Assembly: GCF_016638705.1 (NCBI RefSeq)
Contig: NZ_CP067341.1
Location: 2,483,501-2,547,500, forward strand
DNA length: 64,000 nucleotides
Reading direction: 5' to 3'
From: Lysinibacillus agricola
Lineage (GTDB): Bacteria > Bacillota > Bacilli > Bacillales_A > Planococcaceae
Shown: in pieces, positions 40,969-49,272 of the stretch
Layout of the letters: every line of letters begins with the position of its first letter
How positions within the stretch are numbered: the stretch's first letter is position 1
Position numbers and translations under genes: made by a program
Notes under the pieces: generated by a model
Databases searched by the model: none
What the model saw: the letters and a program-made list of their open reading frames with translations, nothing else
What the model was told of the DNA's origin: nothing

Positions 40969-41913
40969 ATGGCGCTAAAGCAGACATTAACGATTTTAGA
41001 TGTATTAGATCATCCAAAAGTGAATGGTGAAAAAGTGATACAACTATTTGAAAGATATGACGGTGTAGAAGCCTTCTATCAAACTGTACAAGGTGAACAA
41101 GGTGCAACAGACTTTGTGAAAATTGTCATTCCAGGCACGGAAGGAAAATTGAATCATGGGCATGCACCTTCTTTGGGAATTATTGGACAGCTTGGCGGTA
41201 TAGGGGCAAGACCTGAACGTAGCGGCTTTGTGTCAGATGGTGATGGAGCAGTTGCGCCTATTGCGGTTGCTTTAAAGCTTGCAGAAATGAAGGACCGTGG
41301 TGATGTATTAGCAGGAGATGTATATATTACTACTCATATTTGTCCGAGTGCACCAACTGAGCCGTATGAGTCGGTAGAATTTATGAGTTCCCCAGTAGAT
41401 GTTTTTACGATGAATCAATATGAAGTTTTAGAAGAAATGGATGCCATTATTTCAATTGACACAACAAAGGGTAATAAAGTAATGAATCACCGAGGAATTG
41501 CTATTTCTCCAACAGTAAAAAGAGGGTATGTGTTAAAATTTGCAGATGATTTAATTCGCATTAAAGAAATGACAACAGGTGAGTTGCCGGTTACTATTGC
41601 AGTAACAACACTAGATATGACGCCGTATGGAAATCATGTCTATCATATTAATAGTATTTTACAGTCAGCGGTAGCTACATCTGCACCAGTAGTGGGCTTA
41701 GCAATAACGACAAAAAGTGTTGTGCCGAGTAGTGGAACAGGTGCCAATCATGAAATAGATATTGCTCAGGCTGCACGTTTTAGTATTGAAGTAGCGAAGG
41801 AATTCGGAAGGGGTACAGCTAAGTTTTATAATGAAAATGAATTTAAGCGTTTGAATAAATTATACGGTTCAATGACACATCTTCAAACTTTAGGGGTGAC
41901 TACGAATGAATAA
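40969..41913 (+). CDS. DUF1177 family protein
   Basis: ATG 40969 (MALKQTLTILDVLDHPKVNG) with GTGGAGGGG upstream is chosen over the earlier ATG at 40915. The 314-residue protein has conserved blocks FVKIVIPGTEGK, GGIGARPERSGFVSDGDGAV, THICPSAPTEPYESVEFMSS and SSGTGANHEIDIAQAARFSI. The DUF1177 family lies beside aroM and PucR regulators in many Firmicutes, often with oligopeptide or amino-acid transporter genes. Biochemical function is unknown. It overlaps aroM by 8 bases. Confidence 0.85.
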   Translation: MALKQTLTILDVLDHPKVNGEKVIQLFERYDGVEAFYQTVQGEQGATDFVKIVIPGTEGKLNHGHAPSLGIIGQLGGIGARPERSGFVSDGDGAVAPIAVALKLAEMKDRGDVLAGDVYITTHICPSAPTEPYESVEFMSSPVDVFTMNQYEVLEEMDAIISIDTTKGNKVMNHRGIAISPTVKRGYVLKFADDLIRIKEMTTGELPVTIAVTTLDMTPYGNHVYHINSILQSAVATSAPVVGLAITTKSVVPSSGTGANHEIDIAQAARFSIEVAKEFGRGTAKFYNENEFKRLNKLYGSMTHLQTLGVTTNE

Positions 41914-42565
41914 AGTCGGTATTTTAACAATTGGACAATCGCCTCGTTCAGACATTACACCTACTTTTAAAGAAATATTTAATAAAGATATTAAAATTGT
42001 GGAAAGAGGAGCATTAGATTCCTTAAACGAAGCGGAATTACTAAAAGTTATTCCGAAAAAAGAAAAGAACATATATGTTTCGCGATTGCGTGATGGCAGA
42101 TCAATCTTAATTGGCAGAAGAAAACTACTACCATTATTACAATATGAATTATCAAAGTTAGAACAAGAGGTTGATATGGTCGTCATACTATGTACAGCTG
42201 ATTTTCCGACTTTAACATGTGAAAAGCCCATTTTTTATCCAAACCGAATAGTAACACAAGTTATTGGTACAATGGCCAATCAACCGAAGATAGGTTTAAT
42301 TGTCCCGCTAGAAGAACAGAGGAGAGCCATGCTAGAAAAGTGGAGAGGTGTTACAAATGATATCACTTTTGCTGTTGCCTCCCCATACGACTATGGCAAC
42401 TTTAAAGAAGCAGCTCACTACCTTAAAGATTACCAGGTCGATGTAATTATTTTGGATTGTATGGGATACAATGAAGGACATAAGCAGTTAGTTAAGAAAG
42501 AGAGTGGTATTTTAACAATTTTACCGCGTACTTTAGTAGCAAGAGTTGTACTTGAATACTTATAA
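41906..42565 (+). CDS. AroM family protein
   Basis: The 219-residue product reads VGILTIGQSPRSDITPTFKE, VVILCTADFPTLTC, GLIVPLEEQRRAMLEKWRGV and a terminal VDVIILDCMGYNEGHKQLVK. This is the AroM pattern, related to Asp/Glu racemase folds with two Cys (C94 in CTADFP and C187 in LDCMGY). It is translationally coupled to DUF1177 (8-base overlap). The exact reaction is unknown. A terminator follows at 42711. Confidence 0.85.
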   Translation: MNKVGILTIGQSPRSDITPTFKEIFNKDIKIVERGALDSLNEAELLKVIPKKEKNIYVSRLRDGRSILIGRRKLLPLLQYELSKLEQEVDMVVILCTADFPTLTCEKPIFYPNRIVTQVIGTMANQPKIGLIVPLEEQRRAMLEKWRGVTNDITFAVASPYDYGNFKEAAHYLKDYQVDVIILDCMGYNEGHKQLVKKESGILTILPRTLVARVVLEYL

Positions 42566-42972
42566 CAAATCGTCCAGCCTGTAATAATGTAGATAAATTT
42601 GGTCTACAGTATTTTTCATTTTTAGGAAAAGATTATTCGCTTTTCTATAAGGAAGAGAATTCCTTAAAGATAGGGACTACGGGCTTCGGGATTGGCAATA
42701 ACAACATTGAAAAGTCCGCGTATTTGCGGACTTTTTTTGTAACAGAAATTGTATTAGTTCGTGAAGCATTAAGTAAATGATAAATGTATTTGATTTATCA
42801 ATGTTTACACAGCTTTTCTAATTATTTAGCCTCAATTTTAGCCCCAGTTCCGATTTCTAAGCTTCTACTGAAAACTTCCATGGAAGTGAAACTATTATGG
42901 TAAATTTCTACCATAGTATTTTTGCAACCGAAATGCACTGAGGGATTCATCAAAAATGGCGAATCCCTTTAA
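42566..42972. other. Intergenic with a copy of a small-ORF end
   Basis: Besides the terminator at 42711-42738, positions 42753-42769 match exactly the end of a small ORF at 56301-56317 (minus strand, ATGCTTCACGAACTAAT). No gene is supported. Confidence 0.4.
42711..42738 (+). terminator. Terminator of the DUF1177-aroM operon
   Basis: AAAGTCCGC pairs with GCGGACTTT and runs into seven T. Confidence 0.85.
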
Positions 42973-43278
42973 ACGTTTTTAAGTGCCCATGATTCTTTTC
43001 TCTTTGGTGAAGCTGATAATATTTCTGCTTTTTTCTTGCCTAGTAAATATCGTGTAAAAAAATAGTTACTAGATAAAGAACATGGGAGCATTTATAATAG
43101 CTGGTTAAGTATGGATCTGTCTATTCCTTTAGACGAGGAGGATATAGATGATTATCTTGAACATGCGAGCAATCCGTCGGTAAAGCTATATGAAGAGAAA
43201 AGCGATGGAAGTGTAACGTTTCATGAAGAGCTATCAATGAACGCAACTGCACTATACATATTTAAACGATATGATTAA
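42973..43278 (+). pseudogene. GH39-like glycosidase, C-terminal remnant
   Basis: The frame from 42973 has an in-frame TAG (after FFLPSKYRVKK) and reads LDKEHGSIYNSWLSMDLSIP then LDEEDIDDYLEHASNPSVKL and ends EELSMNATALYIFKRYD. The W-x-x-M-x-x-P-x-x-x-E-x-I-x-x-L pattern with a final LAPxxVxLxEI-like strand fits the C-terminal beta-sandwich of GH39 beta-xylosidases, or GH39-AraC fusions. The catalytic barrel is gone. Confidence 0.5.
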
Positions 43279-43318
43279 TAAATAACCGTTAATTTATAAC
43301 CTAATTTACTGGATTAGT

Positions 43319-43685
43319 GGGGACTGTCAATATTTTTGTGTAAATGACAATCCAACCTTTTCTTATAGATCATCACTTTTTGATTTTAAATAGATTTGTT
43401 CGAAGGAATGATTTTGGTTTTTTGGAAGGGTTCCTCCTGCTTATTCTTGTCACTCAAACATCGCTTCAAGTTCTGCTCGTGCCTGATTGAAACCAATATG
43501 ACAACGTGTCGCAAAGTTTTGGTTGTAATCTTCGAACTGTGAAACAAGGAAGCGTTCAAGTGATTCTTCATTTGGAAATTGCTCTTTGTGTTTTGTATAT
43601 TTCTTGATTTTTTTATTAAATGACTCAATCAGATTGGTGCTATAAATACTACGCCAAATCGCTTTTGGAAAGCCATAAAAAGAAC
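43319..43685 (-). mobile_element. IS256-family element remnant
   Basis: On the minus strand the C-terminal end of a mutator-type transposase is visible from 43685 to the stop at 43450: SFYGFPKAIWRSIYSTNLIE, SFNKKIKKYTKHKEQFPNEE, NFATRCHIGFNQARAELEAM. The terminal inverted repeat starts at 43319 (GGGGACTGTCAATATTTTTG). The 5' part of the transposase is lost where it meets a glycosyltransferase fragment. Confidence 0.75.
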
Positions 43686-43931
43686 GGCTGTTATATCGTT
43701 TCGACTGATGTTGATGGGGCTTCGGATATTACCCAAAATCAACGCTACGGGTCAATTCATCCGACACATGATTGGCAAAGTGTTGGACGGACATTGCAGC
43801 ATATTACTAATCAAGAGGTTTTATTGGCTGATACATGCGAACATCTCCAAGCATTCGCAAGAGAGGAATTAAATTGGAAGCATATTGTGCGAAAAGTATC
43901 TGAATATTTAGAGGAAAAGCCGATCGAATAA
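43671..43931 (+). pseudogene. Group 1 (GT4) glycosyltransferase, C-terminal fragment
   Basis: Reads GCYIVSTDVDGASDITQNQR, then IHPTHDWQSVGRTLQHITNQ and ends VRKVSEYLEEKPIE. This is the end of a GT4 fold (the xxxTDVGGxxExI-type region). The rest has been replaced by the IS256 remnant, so the ORF that seems to start at 43620 is a chimera of the two. Confidence 0.6.
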
Positions 43932-44094
43932 GAGGAGTATTCTTTGATGGACAATAAATTCAAAATTTTGACCATTTGTCATTATATAACGTAATTGGAG
44001 TGTTGACAGGGCAACTTCTTGGAAATCAGCGTCAACAGTAGGTGTTTTTCATAGGGAAGCCGAGAAAATATCATGCTGAAGCAAAGGGGGAGGA

Positions 44095-44301
44095 TTGCAA
44101 CTGGATGTAATTGTTCCTTTAAACGAAGAACAATTAGAAGAGATAAAGAATATCAAAAAATATAAAAATTCGAAATATATAATTATATCGTTAGATAATA
44201 AAGAACTTTTCACCATCTTTTCGGAATTGAGGGCAAAGCAATTACTGGAGTACCTAGAAAATATTAGAGAAGGACAGGTATTAGAACTATGGAGAGTATG
44301 A
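44095..44301 (+). CDS. Hypothetical 68-aa protein
   Basis: A TTG start with GGGGGAGGA just upstream. The product, QLDVIVPLNEEQLEEIKNIK and so on to IREGQVLELWRV, is charged and helix-strand mixed. No family. The stop is 12 bases before another short open stretch without features. Confidence 0.45.
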   Translation: MQLDVIVPLNEEQLEEIKNIKKYKNSKYIIISLDNKELFTIFSELRAKQLLEYLENIREGQVLELWRV

Positions 44302-44679
44302 ATTGTTCATGACGATAATGAAATAAATATACCGTATATTAGATGTCACTATGAAGAATTATCTCTAAATCATCTCATTTTAAAACGGTGTTACAACTCG
44401 TTAAATAGATTTGTAAATGAGGAGATTGGTATATACCTTTTGATTTAGTTTGTAATAATTTCACAAAATTAACATGAAATATTGAAATTTATAATTTATA
44501 TATTAAAATAGGAAGATGTTTGGATGGGTCGAAAGAACTGATTCTAACATCTTTTTTTGTCTTGTATAGATAATTTGCGACTATTGACATGGAAATGTTT
44601 AGTTTTTGTTTAGGACAATATGCTATTATAAAAAGCAAGAAGGCATAAGTTTTAAACTAATTGTTAGGAGGAGGATTTT
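44302..44679. other. Leader region of the ydaJKLMN-type operon
   Basis: Holds a terminator-like hairpin at 44513-44559 (AGATGTT with AACATCT, then TTTTTTT). Between it and the RBS AGGAGGAGG at 44666-44674 the sequence is AT-rich with TATTAT at 44633-44638. Confidence 0.45.
44513..44559 (+). terminator. Terminator upstream of the yda operon
   Basis: GATGTT and AACATC arms at 44515-44551 are separated by about 22 bases and followed by seven T. Confidence 0.5.
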
Positions 44680-45741
44680 ATAATAAAAAAATTTATTTTT
44701 ATATTTTGTTTTGTGCTCATTTTAATTAGTTGCGAAAAAAAAGAGGTAGATTTACAAAAAAACGAGCCTCCTTTACCAACAGAAAAATTTGTTATTAAAG
44801 AATTTATGAATGATGGAGGTCTGTTGAGAACAGATTTAACAGAACAAAAGAATATATTTTTATCAGAATCAATGGGTTTATGGTTAACATACTTACTAGA
44901 AAAGGGTGACCAGGCACGCTTTAAGAATCAAGTGGATGTAATGAAATCCGATTTTCTAAAAAATAACTTTATTGTATGGCGGTTAGAGAAGAAAAAACAA
45001 GCTTCTGTTAATGCACTTATTGATGACTTACGAATTATTCGGGTACTTTTTGAAGCAGGTGAAAAATGGAAAATACCTCATTATATACAGTTGGGCAATG
45101 AACTAGGGAAGAACCTTGTAAGGTATGGAATGAATGATGGATTATTTGTAGACTTTGTGGATGTTCAAACAAATGAAAAAGCAAAGACATTAACAATAAG
45201 TTATATTATGCCTTCGGCTTTTAATCAAATGCAGAAACATGGGCTTTTATCACAAAAACAGGTAAATCAGCAGCTTGCGATTCTTAAGAATGCTCCTCTT
45301 GCTGAAGCAGGATTTTACCCAAAAAACTATGATATTCCGTCCGGAAGTTATGTGTTTGATAAGGAGCTACACATGATTGATCAATTGTATATTGCCTATC
45401 ATATGGCCTCTGTGAAAGAGGACACGACACTTTTTAAACTATGGTTACTAGATCTTTTTAATAGAGATGGCAAACTATATGGACGTTATAATGCACAAAC
45501 GAATCAGCCATCTGTTAATTATGAATCACCTGCAGTTTATGCAATGGCTGTACGGTATTTACTGGTGTTAGACGAAAAAACTTTGGCGAATCAATTTCTT
45601 GAGAGAATGACATCTCTAAAAAATGTCTCAACGGCAGGTTATATAGATACACATACACAGGCAACACATATTTTTGATAATTTACTACCGCTATTGGCAG
45701 AAAGAGAGGTAGAAAATGCGAACAACTATGAATTGGAATAG
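44680..45741 (+). CDS. ydaJ: YdaJ-like GH8-type lipoprotein, start codon non-standard
   Basis: The lipobox LISC at Cys18 follows a basic, hydrophobic signal (KKFIFIFCFVLILISC) that starts only if translation begins at ATA 44680 (or 44683), 8 bases after AGGAGG. The next ATG/GTG/TTG is GTG 44713, which would remove the charged part. The mature protein carries FLSESMGLWLTYLLEKGDQA, IVWRLEKKKQASVNALIDDL and RIIRVLFEAGEKW, the GH8 layout with the Glu general acid and an Asp. Homology and context point to YdaJ, an outer-face lipoprotein of the c-di-GMP-controlled exopolysaccharide operon. It overlaps the next gene by 26 bases. Confidence 0.75.
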   Translation: MIKKFIFIFCFVLILISCEKKEVDLQKNEPPLPTEKFVIKEFMNDGGLLRTDLTEQKNIFLSESMGLWLTYLLEKGDQARFKNQVDVMKSDFLKNNFIVWRLEKKKQASVNALIDDLRIIRVLFEAGEKWKIPHYIQLGNELGKNLVRYGMNDGLFVDFVDVQTNEKAKTLTISYIMPSAFNQMQKHGLLSQKQVNQQLAILKNAPLAEAGFYPKNYDIPSGSYVFDKELHMIDQLYIAYHMASVKEDTTLFKLWLLDLFNRDGKLYGRYNAQTNQPSVNYESPAVYAMAVRYLLVLDEKTLANQFLERMTSLKNVSTAGYIDTHTQATHIFDNLLPLLAEREVENANNYELE

Positions 45742-46579
45742 TGCAATATTTTTTTATGGAACAGTATTGCTTTTGCTTTTACAAATTCCTTCTTATTATT
45801 TATTACACAGAGATGTTGAAAGTTTATTATTATATATTTTTTTAATAATACTAGTAATACTAACTCTATGGCGCGGAACAGTGTTAGGGCTTATTAGTAG
45901 TTTGTTATTTATTTTCATTAGCGGATCAACATTACTTTATATTGGCATGTCAAAAAATACTGTTTTTTTTAGTGCATCGTTTTCTATGCAGTTGTTTTTC
46001 GTTTATGGTGTTGTTCAATTGTTGCTTATTTTAAGTGCAGGGAAAGTGCATGATTTATTGTTCGAACAGGCAAACTATTTGAAACAATTACAACAGGATA
46101 TTAAGAGTTATGTAGCAATTGATGTCGAAACAGGCTTTGATAATGAAACTCGTATGCGCATTAGTGTCAATGAAGAAATGCGAAGATCCGACCGACATAA
46201 ACATACTTTTGTTTTTATTGTATTGAGGCTTGAGAATTATGAACAATTTAAAAAACTTTATGGAACAAAAGAAGCTCAGCATTTATGGCAGCAACTTGCT
46301 CAAAAAATACAACAAACAGTAAGACAAACAGATAAAAAATTTCGATTTCGTGAAAATCAAATTGGGTTGCTATTAATAGATACAACGGATGAGCATATAG
46401 AGGTCATTTTTGACAAATTGGACCAAGCATTAAAAAATCATCAGCTTTTAAATGAAAAGTGGATAACCCTTAGTTATAAAACTAGTTATTTTACGTATAG
46501 TCCGCTTTTAGAGCAATCTTTCGATGAATTATTAACAGAGCTAGAAAGGGAGATGAAAACAAGTGCACTCCAAATATAG
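45716..46579 (+). CDS. ydaK: YdaK-like membrane protein with degenerate GGDEF domain
   Basis: The 287-residue product has four to five membrane helices in residues 8-115. Residues 125-285 form a GGDEF fold: AIDVETGFDNETRMRISVNE, VFIVLRLENYEQFKKLYGTK. The signature loop is FRENQ instead of GGDEF, so it should not make c-di-GMP but may bind it, as YdaK does in B. subtilis. It is the presumed receptor that switches on exopolysaccharide synthesis. It overlaps both neighbours, which indicates tight coupling. Confidence 0.85.
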   Translation: MRTTMNWNSAIFFYGTVLLLLLQIPSYYLLHRDVESLLLYIFLIILVILTLWRGTVLGLISSLLFIFISGSTLLYIGMSKNTVFFSASFSMQLFFVYGVVQLLLILSAGKVHDLLFEQANYLKQLQQDIKSYVAIDVETGFDNETRMRISVNEEMRRSDRHKHTFVFIVLRLENYEQFKKLYGTKEAQHLWQQLAQKIQQTVRQTDKKFRFRENQIGLLLIDTTDEHIEVIFDKLDQALKNHQLLNEKWITLSYKTSYFTYSPLLEQSFDELLTELEREMKTSALQI

Positions 46580-48008
46580 TTTTCTGTTAGTGGTCAGTTT
46601 GTTTTGTTTATATAATTTAACGAATAATGTAACAGTGTCAGCAGCAGAAAAAGATGTTGCATTAATTTACGCTACAAGTAATCAACAGCTTAATCAAGAT
46701 GTGCAGACGTTGTACGAGATGCTTAAGGGGTATACAAAAGTAGATGTTATGCCTATAGAAGCAGTGCATGAAAAAACATTACATTCGTATAACCGAATTG
46801 TCGTAATTAGCTCTCATTCAGTACCAATTTCAAAAGAAGCACTTTTAGAATTAAATCAATTCCAAGGGCCAGCTGTGGTAATTGGTGAAAATGTACTTCA
46901 ACTGGAACGCTTTGCTCAGTGGCAAGAGGGTGACATTATTAAGCTTCGAGCTATAGGTGAACATGTTTTGGAAAATCCTATTGAATGGAAAAGTATACAA
47001 CCATCTTCTAATTCGGAAACGGTAGAAGTGGCATCAACTTTAAACAATGAATATCCATTTATAGTTAAGGCACAAAGGCAAAATTGGTCATATATTGGAA
47101 AATTTATCTATACAAATTCGATGCAATATGAATGGCCTTCTATCATCAATAGGCTTTTACAATTGCCTGAACCTATAAAACATCAGACGTTTATTGTATT
47201 GACTGATATCAATATGGAGACCGATGTGGCAAAACTACAGTCAGTAGTGACACAATTTACTGAAAAAGGAATACCAATTAGTCTTGAAGTGACACCGATA
47301 GATATAGCTGAAGATGGGGAGACGATTTATTATCTACACAACAATAAAAAATTATTTAACTATTTGCAAAAATTACAGAAAGAAGGATTCCCTTTCATAC
47401 TATCCACGACTTCTATACAAGCTGAGAAAAGTTTAGATTATTTAGCGTTTCGGGGAATCTATCCTATTTTGATTAATGGAAATAGTACCATATTTACAGG
47501 TATTGTACAGCAAGGTAATAATCAAATCTATCAATCACAAAATGAAAATCAAACAATCTATCCATTGACAGTAGAGAATATTGCTGATACAAAAATTAAT
47601 CCACTTTTCCCAGTAGAACAAAAGATAAAACTTTTATTAAAAGCTCCAGGTTCAATTATTGGCATTCCGTATCCTGTTTATCTTGACGCGTCATATGTGC
47701 AGGAACTTGTTGGTTTTTTAAAAGGTCAGCCACAATTAGATTTTCTGGATTTTAGAAAAACTAAACAAGAAGTAAAAACAAATCACATTTCAATTACTCA
47801 AACTGAAAATGGTGAACAAAATATTAAATTATCGTTCTCTAACACCGACCGTTTAAAAATATTATTCGAAGAACGGCCTTTTGAATTGGTACTGTGGATG
47901 ATTGTTTTGACTGTTTCAATGTTTGTTATGTTATTTTTTATTAATACTTTTCGTTTACGTATAACATTACGTAAGCGGTTATTTGAGGAGAGGAAAACCA
48001 ATGGCTGA
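46563..48008 (+). CDS. ydaL: YdaL-like secreted/membrane protein
   Basis: A GTG start with AAAGGGAGATG upstream. The 481-residue product has a signal peptide (about residues 1-27), a long extracytoplasmic part with FIVLTDINMETDVAKLQSVV, EKGIPISLEVTPIDIAEDGE and GIYPILINGNSTIFTG, and a C-terminal membrane helix (about 444-465). The middle part looks like the DUF2334 polysaccharide-deacetylase-like fold. In the B. subtilis operon YdaL has this place. It may modify the polymer; activity is inferred. Confidence 0.75.
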   Translation: MHSKYSFLLVVSLFCLYNLTNNVTVSAAEKDVALIYATSNQQLNQDVQTLYEMLKGYTKVDVMPIEAVHEKTLHSYNRIVVISSHSVPISKEALLELNQFQGPAVVIGENVLQLERFAQWQEGDIIKLRAIGEHVLENPIEWKSIQPSSNSETVEVASTLNNEYPFIVKAQRQNWSYIGKFIYTNSMQYEWPSIINRLLQLPEPIKHQTFIVLTDINMETDVAKLQSVVTQFTEKGIPISLEVTPIDIAEDGETIYYLHNNKKLFNYLQKLQKEGFPFILSTTSIQAEKSLDYLAFRGIYPILINGNSTIFTGIVQQGNNQIYQSQNENQTIYPLTVENIADTKINPLFPVEQKIKLLLKAPGSIIGIPYPVYLDASYVQELVGFLKGQPQLDFLDFRKTKQEVKTNHISITQTENGEQNIKLSFSNTDRLKILFEERPFELVLWMIVLTVSMFVMLFFINTFRLRITLRKRLFEERKTNG

Positions 48009-49272
48009 TATCTTATTTTATATTGCGTTATTCCTCATTTGGATTATGCTGCTATATCATATGTTTTTAATGCAAGGCGGCTATAGACATTTTCGATCGT
48101 TTGAAAAACCAATTGATGAGTGGTCTAAAAAAATGGCGAATGTGCCCACGGTCAGTGTTTTTATTCCTGCACATAACGAAGCAGTTGTCATTGAACAAAC
48201 GTTACGAGCTATGTCTCGATTGTATTATCCAAAAGATAAATTAGAGATAATCGTTATCAATGATAATTCGTCTGATGAGACAGGTGAAATCGCTTCTAGA
48301 TTTGCTGAAAAGTATCCATTTATTCGTGTCATAGAAACGGTTGAGCCGAATAAAGGAAAAGGGAAATCCTCTGCATTAAACTCTGCATTAGCAGATTCTA
48401 CAAGTGAAATTGTCGTTGTTTACGATGCTGATAATACACCAGAGAGGATGGCAGTTTGGTATTTAGTAATGGGGTTAGTCAATGACCCTAAGGCTGCTGC
48501 AACAGTGGGGAAATTTCGAGTAATTAATGCAGCTGAAACATGGCTGACACGTTTTATTAATATTGAAACAATTTGTTTCCAATGGATGGCTCAAGGTGGT
48601 CGTTGGAAATGGTTTAAAGTTACTACGATACCAGGTACGAATTTTGCTATTCGTCGTAGTATATTAGAACAATTAGGTGGATGGGATGTAAAGGCGTTAG
48701 CTGAAGATACTGAGTTAACCATCCGAGTTTATAATTTAGGCTACCATATTCGTTTTTTTCCAAAGGCAATTACTTGGGAGCAAGAGCCGGAAACTTTAAG
48801 AGTATGGTGGAAACAACGAACAAGATGGGCTAGAGGTAATCAATATGTAGTGTTAAAGTTTTTAAGCCAATTTTTCACATTGAAAAGAAAGAGTATTATT
48901 TTTGATTTATTTTATTTCTTTTTTACGTACTTCTTGTTTTTCTTTGGAGTGATTTTATCCAATGTTTTATTTATTATCAATTTATTTTATGACATTGGTT
49001 TAACTGTTGGTGATATTGCGATTGTGCTATGGATTCTAGCCTTCTTACTCTTTTTAGGAGAAGTCATGATTACATTAAGTATTGAGAAAACTGAAATGAA
49101 TCGAAAAAATTTCTTTTATGTCATCCTAATGTATTTTAGTTATTCACAAATGTGGATTGTATTGGTCGTATGGTCATTAATGCTAGAAATAAAGCGTATG
49201 TTTACTGGTCAAGAAATTCAATGGTATAAAACAGAACGATTTGCGAAGAAATCAGAACAAGGAGCAGAATAA
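48001..49272 (+). CDS. ydaM: YdaM-like membrane glycosyltransferase (GT2)
   Basis: ATG 48001 (MADILFYIALFLIW) with GAGGAGAGG upstream is preferred to the earlier ATG at 47983. The 423-residue protein has one N-terminal membrane helix, a GT2 domain and three to four C-terminal helices. Catalytic motifs are YD142-A-D144 (DxD), E236-D237 and Q272-R-T-R-W276, the QxxRW of processive cellulose-synthase-like enzymes. It should polymerise and export the exopolysaccharide. Overlaps ydaL by 8 bases and abuts ydaN. Confidence 0.9.
   Translation: MADILFYIALFLIWIMLLYHMFLMQGGYRHFRSFEKPIDEWSKKMANVPTVSVFIPAHNEAVVIEQTLRAMSRLYYPKDKLEIIVINDNSSDETGEIASRFAEKYPFIRVIETVEPNKGKGKSSALNSALADSTSEIVVVYDADNTPERMAVWYLVMGLVNDPKAAATVGKFRVINAAETWLTRFINIETICFQWMAQGGRWKWFKVTTIPGTNFAIRRSILEQLGGWDVKALAEDTELTIRVYNLGYHIRFFPKAITWEQEPETLRVWWKQRTRWARGNQYVVLKFLSQFFTLKRKSIIFDLFYFFFTYFLFFFGVILSNVLFIINLFYDIGLTVGDIAIVLWILAFLLFLGEVMITLSIEKTEMNRKNFFYVILMYFSYSQMWIVLVVWSLMLEIKRMFTGQEIQWYKTERFAKKSEQGAE

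Noticed and set aside
43386..43628. Minus-strand ORF of 80 codons
   Set aside because: It is out of frame with the real IS256 transposase remnant, which runs in another minus frame.
43620..43931. ORF of 103 codons as a full gene
   Set aside because: Its first part lies in antisense transposase sequence; only the last 87 codons are glycosyltransferase-like.
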